Part shown: piece after piece, positions 44,624 through 52,367 of the stretch
Layout: the number at the start of each line of letters is the position of its first letter
Position numbering within the stretch: position 1 is the stretch's first letter
NCBI RefSeq assembly: GCF_024169245.1
Contig: NZ_JALJWP010000001.1
Span: forward strand, 4,837,501 to 4,901,500
Source: Pseudomonas koreensis
Lineage (GTDB): Bacteria > Pseudomonadota > Gammaproteobacteria > Pseudomonadales > Pseudomonadaceae
Length of the DNA stretch: 64,000 nucleotides
Direction of reading: 5' to 3'
The notes under the pieces: model-generated
What the model was told of the DNA's origin: nothing
What the model saw: the letters and a program-made list of their open reading frames with translations, nothing else
The model's database searches: none
Made by a program: the position numbers and the translations under genes

Positions 44624-45835
44624 TCAGCCACCAAGAAGCTTGCTGAACACCGAGGACACTTTCATACCCGATACCTGCCATCCGATAGAGACACAACCAA
44701 CGACCAATGACGCTGCCAGCCCCATCCACAATTGGCGAATACGAATGAGATGTTGCCGTTTCTGGTTTGAAAGCGCCGCGCACGTCGATTTCAACCTGCT
44801 CAACGTTTCAAGCGTTTCTTTCTGCTCGCCCGTCTTCTTGTCCAATGCGTCAGTCACACGATCGATTTCGCCCTTCAGCTCACCGTTGTCGGCTTCGGCC
44901 TGACACAGGTCGTTTTTCACTACAGCCAATTGCCGTGCGGTTGCAGAATGCACCCCACTGAGTCTATTGAGCTGTGCCAAGAGGTCTTCACGATTGCTTT
45001 GTGCGGCCTGCAAAGCACTGTCAGCAGCCTCCAGTCGAGTTGAAATCTCAGCTCGCGCCTGCACCAATTCGCCGTTTTCCACCTGAAGTTCGTTGATGGT
45101 TCTTTGCTGAAGAACAACCTGCTCTTCCAAATACTGCCGGGAGCTTGGATCGCTCAATACCCTGCATCGCAGAAAACCGTTTGGCCCTTCGAGGATTTTT
45201 TTTATGAATGCCTTGTGCGCGGCCTCACGCTCGTCCGTCGTATTTTCATCAGAAAATTTATAAACGAAGATATCCGGGATATCGACCTCCACCACTGGCA
45301 CTGACAGTGCCCGCAGATCCGTCTGTTTCTCTGCATCCACAGCATTTGTGCTATGCACTTCCAGATACAGTTGCTGCTCCCACTTACACCCTATGCGGCT
45401 TTCGGTTTCAAATTTCAGGTAGACATCAACAGAGCGGGAGCTCTCATTTTGCGTCACAAGCCTTTTCTCGGACTCGGCGTGGGTCACCGTTATCGAAATG
45501 TTCTCTTGTCTCCTGGCCCTGGTGCTTGAATTGAAGATCAGCTGCAACCGTGCCCGCTCGATCGATATGAGGGCCTCTTTGAACAATTGGTGATTCAGGG
45601 ATTCCCCTCCAACACCACCGCCACTGCCATCATTGTTGATATAGGCAAAATAGCTGGTCCCCCCCTTCATCACGTGCTTGACCGGTTTACGATTGCCTGG
45701 TTTGTGAGAACTGTAGAAAAGTTGCCCTGTGGGCTGTCCGTGAAACTCTTGGCATCGACGGCGTTCGATCTGTTTGGCCGTCACTTTATCGGCAAGTCCA
45801 CCGAACGGTGACAGGTACGCAAAACTTTTTGCCAT
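44624..45835 (-). CDS. Unrecognised protein: possible nuclease-like domain, coiled coil and C-terminal membrane helix
   Basis: A 403-aa protein I cannot name. The N-terminal 225 residues hold GESLNHQLFKEAL (77-89), VDVYLKFE (136-143) and QLYLEVHSTNA (155-165). The spacing of D137, E159 and K170, and the following LSVPVVEVDIPDIFVY, resemble the CoiA-like / PD-(D/E)XK nuclease pattern, as inference only. Residues about 234-360 are a long charged coiled coil. Residues about 369-388 form one membrane helix near the end. GC content looks lower than in neighbours, and the upstream region is AT-rich; this hints at transfer. It stands between an efflux operon and housekeeping genes. Confidence 0.75.
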   Translation of the reverse strand: MAKSFAYLSPFGGLADKVTAKQIERRRCQEFHGQPTGQLFYSSHKPGNRKPVKHVMKGGTSYFAYINNDGSGGGVGGESLNHQLFKEALISIERARLQLIFNSSTRARRQENISITVTHAESEKRLVTQNESSRSVDVYLKFETESRIGCKWEQQLYLEVHSTNAVDAEKQTDLRALSVPVVEVDIPDIFVYKFSDENTTDEREAAHKAFIKKILEGPNGFLRCRVLSDPSSRQYLEEQVVLQQRTINELQVENGELVQARAEISTRLEAADSALQAAQSNREDLLAQLNRLSGVHSATARQLAVVKNDLCQAEADNGELKGEIDRVTDALDKKTGEQKETLETLSRLKSTCAALSNQKRQHLIRIRQLWMGLAASLVVGCVSIGWQVSGMKVSSVFSKLLGG

Positions 45836-45976
45836 CTCACAAAAACCCGAATAAAAAATAAAAAATACAACGTTGCCGTCACTCGACCAGTCTCAGATTC
45901 CGCTGCGGCGTACTGGATGACGTTTTCGCCTTTGGCTATTCAGATGACTATCACTCGCTTCCACAGCGATCATGTT

Positions 45977-46399
45977 TTACATACGCAACCGTGCAATCGC
46001 CCGCCGATACTTCTCGATCCGCTCCAGATCCTCCCAACCCGGCGAGGCGATCCGCGAGATATCGCTGTTCTCTTCCAGATCCGCCAGTTTCACCACCCGG
46101 CCGATCGGGTTCTGCGCGGCGCGATCGACGAAATCCTCATAGGATTCACCGGGCACTTTGCTCACCGCTGCAAGCGCCGTCAGCACCTCTTCGCTGAAAC
46201 CTTCCCCGCGCAAATCGTCCAGACTCACGCCGCAATCCTCGACCACATCGTGCAGCACAGCGACGATGCGCTCTTCCAGAGTATTCATGCGCAACATGAC
46301 TTTCAGCGGATGCAAAATGTACGGCGCGCCGCCCTTGTCCACCTGCCCGGTGTGGGCCGTGGCGGCAATGGCGATGGCGCGTTCGAGGGTTTGGGCCAT
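45977..46399 (-). CDS. Small HD-domain phosphohydrolase
   Basis: A 140-aa protein of the HD superfamily, like single-domain (p)ppGpp hydrolases. The metal motif is seen as HTGQVDKGGAPYILHPLKVM and HDVVEDCGVSLDDL (the HD pair at about 51-52), then KLADLEENSD. It probably hydrolyses a nucleotide; alarmone hydrolase is by family only. GGAG lies ten bases before the ATG. It follows the 46.4-kb gene by 16 bases on the same strand. Confidence 0.88.
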   Translation of the reverse strand: MAQTLERAIAIAATAHTGQVDKGGAPYILHPLKVMLRMNTLEERIVAVLHDVVEDCGVSLDDLRGEGFSEEVLTALAAVSKVPGESYEDFVDRAAQNPIGRVVKLADLEENSDISRIASPGWEDLERIEKYRRAIARLRM

Positions 46400-46415
46400 G
46401 GGAGTCTCCGTGGTT

Positions 46416-46805
46416 TCAAAGGCCATAGCGGCCACCGACGTGAATGTTGCGTTTGAGCCAGTTGCCGATGGCTCGCAGGCGCCCAACTGTTTTTGCCGGC
46501 TCAGCATGGCGCTGCAGAATCATCGTCACCAGCGTCGCCTGATCCGCCTGCGGACTTGCATCGATCAATTCCGCGACCCAGGCGCAATCGGCCTTGCGCA
46601 GGTGCTCGCGCCAGTCGCCGGACCAGCCGTCCAGCTCGTCCCGGGCCAAAAACCGCGCGCCGCCATGCTCCATATGTCCGCCGCCCATGGATTGTTCAAA
46701 GCAGAACGGCGTGTCCGGCTTGCTCGGGTCGATATGGAAAAGATAGATATCGTGAAAGGGATGCTGCGAAGCGGGGGCAATGTTGCGACGGCCGATTTCA
46801 ATCAT
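46416..46805 (-). CDS. Hypothetical protein upstream of HD phosphohydrolase
   Basis: A 129-aa soluble protein with no recognised family. Visible: FHDIYLFHIDPSKPDTPFCF, EQSMGGGHMEHGGARFLARDEL, and a helical end ERHAEPAKTVGRLRAI-like. It precedes the HD gene by 16 bases on the same strand, so they are likely co-transcribed. The start is unsure: the ATG at 46805 lacks a good ribosome site, and the frame is open further upstream. Confidence 0.6.
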   Translation of the reverse strand: MIEIGRRNIAPASQHPFHDIYLFHIDPSKPDTPFCFEQSMGGGHMEHGGARFLARDELDGWSGDWREHLRKADCAWVAELIDASPQADQATLVTMILQRHAEPAKTVGRLRAIGNWLKRNIHVGGRYGL

Positions 46806-46968
46806 GGCGACGGTCCAATCCTTGGGCGCTGAAGGTATCTGATGGTTGCGCAGTGTACGCGAAGATGGGGCAGCGCAAAGCCGATTGAACCTTGCCCGCC
46901 CTCGCCGCCTCGAAACCAGACAAGCGCCAAATCCGATCAGACGCGGCGCCATTGGAGAGGAATTGCCG

Positions 46969-47400
46969 ATGAAAACCCGACTGCTGCTCCTGATCGCCAC
47001 ATTCGCCATCATCCCCACCTGCGTCATGGCCGAAGGCTGCGACGTCCAGACCCGTTCCTCCAGCGCCGCAGTGCCCGCCGTGGAAACCCACAGCTGCTAC
47101 GAGTACGAAGGCATGCCCGTGGACTCCATCAACTGGTCATGCAGCAACGAAAGCAAGGACACCCTCAACGCCACCAAGAGGAAAGTCGAGCGCTGCGACG
47201 ACCACTACCAGGCCACCTGCACCGCCCGCCTCACCCAGGAATCCCTGGCCAATCCGCATTCGACCAGCAAAGACAAAAGCGCCAAACCGCTGAACATGCC
47301 CGACAACGCCAAAGTCACCACGTATTACTACGATGGCGAACATCTGGCTCAGGCGAAGATTGATTGTGAGAACAGTGGTGGGAACTGGAAGGCTAAATAG
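46969..47400 (+). CDS. Secreted hypothetical protein, Cys-rich
   Basis: A 143-aa protein with signal peptide (LLLLIATFAIIPTCVMAEG). The mature part has about six cysteines (GCDVQT, HSCYEYEG, WSCSN, RCDDHYQATC, DCENSG), so disulfide-bonded in the periplasm. The end TYYYDGEHLAQAKIDCENSGG is conserved-looking. No family recognised. GGAGAGGAA precedes the ATG. Convergent with a minus-strand gene across a shared terminator. Confidence 0.75.
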   Translation: MKTRLLLLIATFAIIPTCVMAEGCDVQTRSSSAAVPAVETHSCYEYEGMPVDSINWSCSNESKDTLNATKRKVERCDDHYQATCTARLTQESLANPHSTSKDKSAKPLNMPDNAKVTTYYYDGEHLAQAKIDCENSGGNWKAK

Positions 47401-47426
47401 CTTCAGCTGCCAGGAATGTCTATCAA

Positions 47427-47451
47427 AGAGCCCGGCTTGATGCCGGGCTTG
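47427..47451. terminator. Intrinsic terminator between convergent small genes
   Basis: AGCCCGGCTTGATGCCGGGCTT: an 8-9-bp GC stem with a 5-base loop and A/T flanks on both sides. Confidence 0.8.
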
Positions 47452-47469
47452 CTGCATCTGAAAACAGCT

Positions 47470-47754
47470 TCAGCCTTCACCGGCACCGCTGCTGGTACCG
47501 CTGTCATTCGATTGCTTCGAACCACTGGGCTTGGAACCCGCAGGGGTTGAGCCATCATTGTTGGTGGTGTTGCCCTGAGTGCCCTTGGGCACGGTGGCGC
47601 CATTGGAATGAATGTCTTCCGGCGCGCTCGGGTTGGTTTGGCTGTTGCCGTCATTTGCGGTGGGTTCAGGGGTGTCGCTGGCGGCTGTTGCATAAAGCGA
47701 GGAGGCGGATAACAGGGTGGCTAACGTCAGTGCTGCGAGATTGGATTTACGCAT
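47470..47754 (-). CDS. Disordered secreted protein, paralogue 1
   Basis: A 94-aa protein. Signal peptide about 1-24 (LAALTLATLLSASSLYATAA). The mature 70 residues are low complexity: Ser, Thr, Gly, Asn, Pro (ASDTPEPTANDGNSQTNPSA; SKPSGSKQSNDSGTSSGAGEG). The next gene upstream on this strand codes for a protein of the same length and layout. Function unknown. AAAGGAA precedes the ATG. It has its own terminator. Confidence 0.78.
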   Translation of the reverse strand: MRKSNLAALTLATLLSASSLYATAASDTPEPTANDGNSQTNPSAPEDIHSNGATVPKGTQGNTTNNDGSTPAGSKPSGSKQSNDSGTSSGAGEG

Positions 47755-47900
47755 GTTGGCGGTTCCTTTGCAGGGGTTAGGTATGCATTGGAAGCGGGCG
47801 CGCATGGAAAATGCGGGAGGGCTGACGAATGGCAACAATAAATAGAACTGACACCTCGAAAGAAATATCGGGTCATGAAAAGACAATAATTTATACGCAG

Positions 47901-47931
47901 AAAAAAGCCCGGCTCAAAAGACCGGGCTTTC
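47901..47931 (-). terminator. Intrinsic terminator of paralogue 2
   Basis: On the minus strand: AAAGCCCGGTC, loop, GAGCCGGGCTTTTTTC. A good stem with six T. Confidence 0.85.
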
Positions 47932-47946
47932 AGTTTGCGACACCTA

Positions 47947-48231
47947 TCAACCACCGCCGCTCCCGCCACTGCTGCTGCCGGATGGTTGACCCGCAGGGGT
48001 GGGTTTGGAGGCAGATGGCACCGGCCCATTGTCGGTCTTGCCACCATCACCACCTTGGGGCAGCGAATCGGCATCCGGGTCGGCATTGGTGGCTGGAGAC
48101 GCCGGTTCACGAGTCTGGCTGCTGCCATCGCTCGCTTTCGGGGTAGACGTTTCGCCAGCCGCGAGCGCGTACGGCGCACTGCCGAACAGCAGTGCCGTGA
48201 GGGTTAACACCGCGATTTTATGGTTCAGCAT
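47947..48231 (-). CDS. Disordered secreted protein, paralogue 2
   Basis: A 94-aa protein. Signal peptide about 1-24 (IAVLTLTALLFGSAPYALA). The mature part is Ser/Gly/Pro/Asp-rich (TPKASDGSSQTREPASPATN; SASKPTPAGQPSGSSSGGSG). Same length and layout as the 47.5-kb protein, and each has its own terminator. The shared block DG(N/S)SQT and the GPVPSxSKP-like segment show common descent. Function unknown. GGAAGAG precedes the ATG. Confidence 0.78.
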   Translation of the reverse strand: MLNHKIAVLTLTALLFGSAPYALAAGETSTPKASDGSSQTREPASPATNADPDADSLPQGGDGGKTDNGPVPSASKPTPAGQPSGSSSGGSGGG

Positions 48232-48428
48232 GGTGGCTCTTCCTTTGCGTGGTGAGTTACAGCATTGGAAGAAGATGTGCGGCGAACGTGCGATGGGTCG
48301 GACGAACGGCTATCACCTGAAGACATCGCGAAATTTCAACGCCTGCACACTTCGCAGGAAAATACCGCAGGCGGCCTGCGGGTTCCCGAAAAATCAACCT
48401 CGATAAAGCTATGCGAAACGCATGCCCC

Positions 48429-48977
48429 TCAGAAATTCGCCGGCGTGTTCGCACTGATGATCTCAGCCTCATCCGCGCCGATATTGCGAAACCTGTGCGG
48501 TAACGTCGTCGGAAAGTAATACCCATCGCCCGCACTCAACACACTCACCTGCCCGTCCACGGTCAATTCCACCGTGCCGCGCGTAACCAGCCCGCACTCT
48601 TCGCCTTCTGCATGCACGATCGGCTCTTCGCCGGAGCTGGCGCCGGGGGCGTATTGTTCGCGCAGCAGGCGCATCTGGCGGCTGGGGACAGAGGCGCCGA
48701 TGAGCAGCAGGCGCAGGCCGTGGCGGCCGAGGTCGGGTTGTTCGTTGGCGCGGAAGACGTATTGGTGTTCGCGCGGCGGCTGGTCGAAGGTGAAGAAGTC
48801 GGCCAGGGACATCGGTATGCCTTCGAGCAGCTTTTTCAGCGAGCTGACGGAGGGGCTGACGCGGTTCTGTTCGATCAGCGAGATGGTCGCGTTGGTCACG
48901 CCGCTACGCCGGGCGAGCTCGCGCTGGGAGAGTTTGTAGCTTTCGCGTACTAGTTTGAGTCGAGAACCCGTATCCAT
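48429..48977 (-). CDS. puuR: PuuR-like HTH/cupin regulator
   Basis: A 182-aa regulator with an XRE helix-turn-helix (about 5-60: LSQRELARRSGVTNATISLIEQ) and a C-terminal cupin (about 105-182: GEEPIVHAEGEECGLVTRGTVEL then YYFPTTLPHRFRN). This is the layout of PuuR, which represses putrescine use and is released by putrescine. It lies just downstream of puuB on the same strand, though a 395-base REP-rich gap separates them. The polyamine role is inferred from place and layout. Confidence 0.87.
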   Translation of the reverse strand: MDTGSRLKLVRESYKLSQRELARRSGVTNATISLIEQNRVSPSVSSLKKLLEGIPMSLADFFTFDQPPREHQYVFRANEQPDLGRHGLRLLLIGASVPSRQMRLLREQYAPGASSGEEPIVHAEGEECGLVTRGTVELTVDGQVSVLSAGDGYYFPTTLPHRFRNIGADEAEIISANTPANF

Positions 48978-49166
48978 GACTGCCTTATGTTGAGGTACTT
49001 AAGGGTAATGGGGGTGGGTGGCGGGTGACGCGCAGGTCGCGCGGATCACGTTGCTCCCGTGTCCCGGAACCGTGAAAGGCGGCTATTAAATCACGTTTGC
49101 GGGTGTTGCTCAGCAGGTTCGATGGATGGTGAGACGAAACTTCCTCTCGCACTGGCAATACAGCCA
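48978..49166. other. Gene-free interval upstream of the puuR-like gene
   Basis: About 190 bases before the REP cluster. No coding frame, RNA or clear promoter was recognised. It should contain the promoter of the puuR-like gene if that gene is not read through from puuB. Confidence 0.4.
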
Positions 49167-49333
49167 ATGTGGGAGCGAGCTTGCTCGCGAAAGCAGTGTG
49201 TCAGACAACGAAGATGTTGGCTGATATGGCCCCTTCGCGAGCAAGCTCGCTCCCACATTTGGTTTTGAGCAGGTCAGCAAAAGCGAGTGTGGCTGGGTTG
49301 GCCTCTTCGCGAGCAGGCTCGCTCCCACAGGGG
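49167..49333. repeat. REP cluster (family A, GTGGGAGCGAGC variant): one pair plus a single unit
   Basis: GTGGGAGCGAGCTTGCTCGC faces TTCGCGAGCAAGCTCGCTCC; a third unit, TTCGCGAGCAGGCTCGCTCC, follows about 50 bases later unpaired. Confidence 0.85.
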
Positions 49334-49372
49334 AAAACCGGCGCGGTCTTGGACCGTCGCCGGGGAGGTGAC

Positions 49373-50656
49373 TCAGAGGCCGAAGCGGTCGCGCAGTGAG
49401 TAGTAGACGGCGCCCAGAGCGGTGAGCGGTGCGGAGAAGGTGCGGCCGCCGAGCATCGGCATATGCGGCAGGGAGGCGAAGGCGTTGAAGCGTTCGGCGT
49501 CGCCGCGGATCATTTCCGAGATCAGTTTGCCGGCCAGGTGTGAGCAGGTAACGCCGTGGCCGCTGTAGCCCTGCATGTAGTAGGCGTTCTTTTCGATGCG
49601 GCCGAATTGCGGCATGCGCGACATGGTCAGCAGGAAATTGCCGGTCCAGCGGTAATCGATTTTCACGTCCTTGAGCTGCGGGAAAGTCTTGAGGATCTTC
49701 GGCCGAATCAGCTGTTCGATGTCGTCCGGCTCGCGCGCGCCGTACACCACGCCTCCTCCGTAAAGCAGACGGTTGTCGGCAGTCAGGCGGTAGTAATCCA
49801 GCAGGTAATTGCAATCTTCGACACAGTAATTATTGGTGATCAAACTGCGTGCTTGCTGCTCGGTCAGCGGTTCGGTGACGACGATCTGCGAGCCGCACGG
49901 CATGCTTTTCGCGGTGACGCGGTTATCGAGACCCTGCGGCAGATAAGCGTTGCCGGCGATCAGCAGGTACTTGGCGCGGACCAGACCTTTGCCGGTGCGC
50001 ACGGTGATCGGCTCGCCGTAGGTGATTTCCACCGCCGCCGATTGTTCGTAGATCTTGCCGCCCAGCCGCACGATCGCTGCGGCTTCACCGAGGGCCAGGT
50101 TCAACGGATGAACGTGGCCGCCCTGCATGTCCAGCAAGCCGCCAACGTAGGCATCGGAACCTACTTCACGACGAATATCCGCGGCGTCGAGCATCTTCAG
50201 ATTGCGGTTGCCGTAGCGTTCCCAGTTGCGCTTCTGCTCGGCCAGGCCGTTGAGTTGCTTGTTGTTCATCGCCGCGAAAATACCCCCCGGACGATAGTCG
50301 CACTGGATGTCGTAATCCTGGATGCGTGAACGGATGATGTCGGCGCCTTCGAAGATCATGCTGCCGAGAATTTCCGCAGTCTTGTCGCCGTAGCGCTCTT
50401 CGATGACATCGACGTCGCGGCTGTAGGAGTTGACCAGTTGACCGCCATTGCGCCCGCTGGCGCCGTAGCCGACTTTCGCCGCTTCCAGCACCGTGACTTT
50501 ATAGCCCGCCTCGCTGAGGAACAGCGCCGAAGACAGGCCGGTATAGCCGGCACCGATGATGCAGACGTCGCAGTCCACCGCTTCTTCCAGAACCGGAAAG
50601 TCGATGACTTCGTTGCGGGTGGCGGCGTAGTAGCTGTTTACGTGTTGCTGTTTCAT
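49373..50656 (-). CDS. puuB: Gamma-glutamylputrescine oxidase (PuuB)
   Basis: A 427-aa FAD enzyme. The N-terminus QHVNSYYAATRNEVIDFP and the FAD motif VCIIGAGYTGLSSALFLSEAG are those of PuuB. Then GYGASGRNGGQLVNSYSRD, and the C-terminal GYSGHGVTCSHLAGKLISE. It oxidises gamma-glutamylputrescine to gamma-glutamyl-gamma-aminobutyraldehyde, releasing H2O2 and NH3. Order on the strand is puuA, puuC, puuB, puuR: the full pathway except the hydrolase, which lies on the opposite strand. It is a paralogue of the 37.8-kb gene. Confidence 0.92.
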   Translation of the reverse strand: MKQQHVNSYYAATRNEVIDFPVLEEAVDCDVCIIGAGYTGLSSALFLSEAGYKVTVLEAAKVGYGASGRNGGQLVNSYSRDVDVIEERYGDKTAEILGSMIFEGADIIRSRIQDYDIQCDYRPGGIFAAMNNKQLNGLAEQKRNWERYGNRNLKMLDAADIRREVGSDAYVGGLLDMQGGHVHPLNLALGEAAAIVRLGGKIYEQSAAVEITYGEPITVRTGKGLVRAKYLLIAGNAYLPQGLDNRVTAKSMPCGSQIVVTEPLTEQQARSLITNNYCVEDCNYLLDYYRLTADNRLLYGGGVVYGAREPDDIEQLIRPKILKTFPQLKDVKIDYRWTGNFLLTMSRMPQFGRIEKNAYYMQGYSGHGVTCSHLAGKLISEMIRGDAERFNAFASLPHMPMLGGRTFSAPLTALGAVYYSLRDRFGL

Positions 50657-50705
50657 ACATTTCTCCGAGGGTCGCCAATGAGGGGCGACCGCCGCTGTAA
50701 AAGAG

Positions 50706-52196
50706 TCAGAGCTTGATCCAGGTGGCTTTCAGCTCGGTGTACTTGTCGAAGGCGTGCAGCGATTTGTCGCGACCGTTGCCCGACTGTTTGAAGCCGCCGA
50801 ACGGTGCAGTCATGTCGCCGCCGTCGTACTGGTTGACCCAAACGCTGCCGGCGCGCAGGCCGCGAGCGAAGGTGTGCGCCTTGCTCAGGTTGCTGGTCCA
50901 CACACCGGCGGCGAGGCCGAAGATGCTGTCGTTGGCGATCTGCAGCGCTTCTTCAGCGGTGTCGAAAGTGATCAGCGACAGCACCGGACCGAAGATTTCT
51001 TCCTGAGCGATGGTCATTGCGTTGGTCACGCCGTCGAAAATCGCTGGCTGCACGTAAAGGCCACCGGTTTCTTCGAGGGTGCGCTGGCCGCCGGCAATCA
51101 GCTCGGCGCCCTGCTCGCGACCGATGCTGATGTAGCGCAGCACGTTGTCGAGCTGACGCTGGTCGACCACGGCGCCGACGGTGGTCGCCGGATCCAGCGC
51201 ATGCCCCGGTTTCCAGGCTTGCAGCGCTTCCACCAGCAGCGGAATGAACTGCTCGCGGATCGAACGCTCAACCAGAAGACGCGAGCCGGCAGTGCAGACT
51301 TCGCCCTGGTTGAAGGCGATGGCACCGGCCGCTGCTTGGGCTGCGGCGCGCAAGTCTGGTGCATCGGCGAACACCACGTTCGGGCTCTTGCCACCCGCTT
51401 CGAGCCAGACGCGTTTCATGTTGCTCTGGCCGGCGTAAATCATCAGTTGCTTGGCGATTGCCGTGGAGCCGGTGAAGGCCAGCACATCGACATCCATGTG
51501 CAACGCCAGTGCCTTGCCGACGGTATGGCCATAACCTGGGAGCACGTTGAACACGCCTTTCGGAATCCCGGCCTCCAGCCCAAGCTGCGCGATGCGGATC
51601 GCCGTCAGTGGCGATTTTTCCGAAGGCTTGAGGATGAACGAGTTACCCGCCGCCAGCGCCGGGGCGAACTTCCAGCTGGCCATGATCAGCGGGAAATTCC
51701 ACGGCACGATCGCCGCGACCACACCGGCGGGCTCGCGGGTGACGAGGCCGAGTTGGTCGTGGGGCGTGGCGGCGACTTCGTCGTAGATCTTGTCGATGGC
51801 CTCGGCACTCCAGCGGATCGCGTTGGCGGTCGCCGGGATATCGATGCTCATCGAATCGCTGATCGGCTTGCCCATGTCGAGGGTTTCCAGCAGCGCCAGT
51901 TCTTCCTGATGTTGCAGGATCAGATCGGCGAAGCGGATCAGGATGCGCTTGCGCTCGGCCGGGGCTTTTTTCGACCAGATGCCGGAGTTGAACGATTGGC
52001 GCGCGGCCTCGACGGCGAGATTGGCGTCGCCTTCATCGGTACTGGCGACGGCGGCAAGAAAGCGGCCATCGACCGGGCTCAGGCATTCGAAGGTGTCGCC
52101 ACTGATCGCCGGGCGGTATTCACCGTTGATGAAGGCGCGGGATTCGATGGACAGAGACTGGAAGCGTTGTTCCCAGTCGTTGCGGGTTGTGGTCAT
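50706..52196 (-). CDS. puuC: Gamma-glutamyl-gamma-aminobutyraldehyde dehydrogenase (PuuC-like)
   Basis: A 496-aa NAD(P)-dependent aldehyde dehydrogenase. NAD-binding PWNFPLIMASWKFAPAL, the catalytic Glu in WLEAGGKSPN and the catalytic Cys in NQGEVCTAGSR are clear. The C-terminus is SGNGRDKSLHAFDKYTELKATW. It turns the aldehyde made by PuuB into gamma-glutamyl-GABA. The close link to puuA and puuB supports the assignment; it may accept other aminoaldehydes. Start at 52196; an earlier in-frame extension runs through a REP and is not believed. No strong ribosome site. Confidence 0.9.
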   Translation of the reverse strand: MTTTRNDWEQRFQSLSIESRAFINGEYRPAISGDTFECLSPVDGRFLAAVASTDEGDANLAVEAARQSFNSGIWSKKAPAERKRILIRFADLILQHQEELALLETLDMGKPISDSMSIDIPATANAIRWSAEAIDKIYDEVAATPHDQLGLVTREPAGVVAAIVPWNFPLIMASWKFAPALAAGNSFILKPSEKSPLTAIRIAQLGLEAGIPKGVFNVLPGYGHTVGKALALHMDVDVLAFTGSTAIAKQLMIYAGQSNMKRVWLEAGGKSPNVVFADAPDLRAAAQAAAGAIAFNQGEVCTAGSRLLVERSIREQFIPLLVEALQAWKPGHALDPATTVGAVVDQRQLDNVLRYISIGREQGAELIAGGQRTLEETGGLYVQPAIFDGVTNAMTIAQEEIFGPVLSLITFDTAEEALQIANDSIFGLAAGVWTSNLSKAHTFARGLRAGSVWVNQYDGGDMTAPFGGFKQSGNGRDKSLHAFDKYTELKATWIKL

Positions 52197-52265
52197 TGTT
52201 ATGAGCTCGACAAAAGGAATGGGGATGGGCGAACGCACGCCAAACGAAATCTGATAACCGTTCCC

Positions 52266-52353
52266 ATGTAGGAGCTGCCGAAGGCTGCGATCTTTAGCTC
52301 TTGCTCCGAAAATCAAAGTCAAAAGATCGCAGCCTTCGGCAGCTCCTACAGGG
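52266..52353. repeat. REP pair (family B)
   Basis: GTAGGAGCTGCCGAAGGCTG facing the complement, within the puuA-puuC gap of one likely operon. Confidence 0.88.
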
Positions 52354-52367
52354 TTGGGTGTCAGCTT

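Noticed and set aside
50754..52271. 505-codon plus-strand frame opposite puuC
   Set aside because: Shadow of a clear aldehyde dehydrogenase.
52197..52322. 42-residue N-terminal extension of puuC
   Set aside because: It reads through a family B REP and has no aldehyde dehydrogenase similarity.
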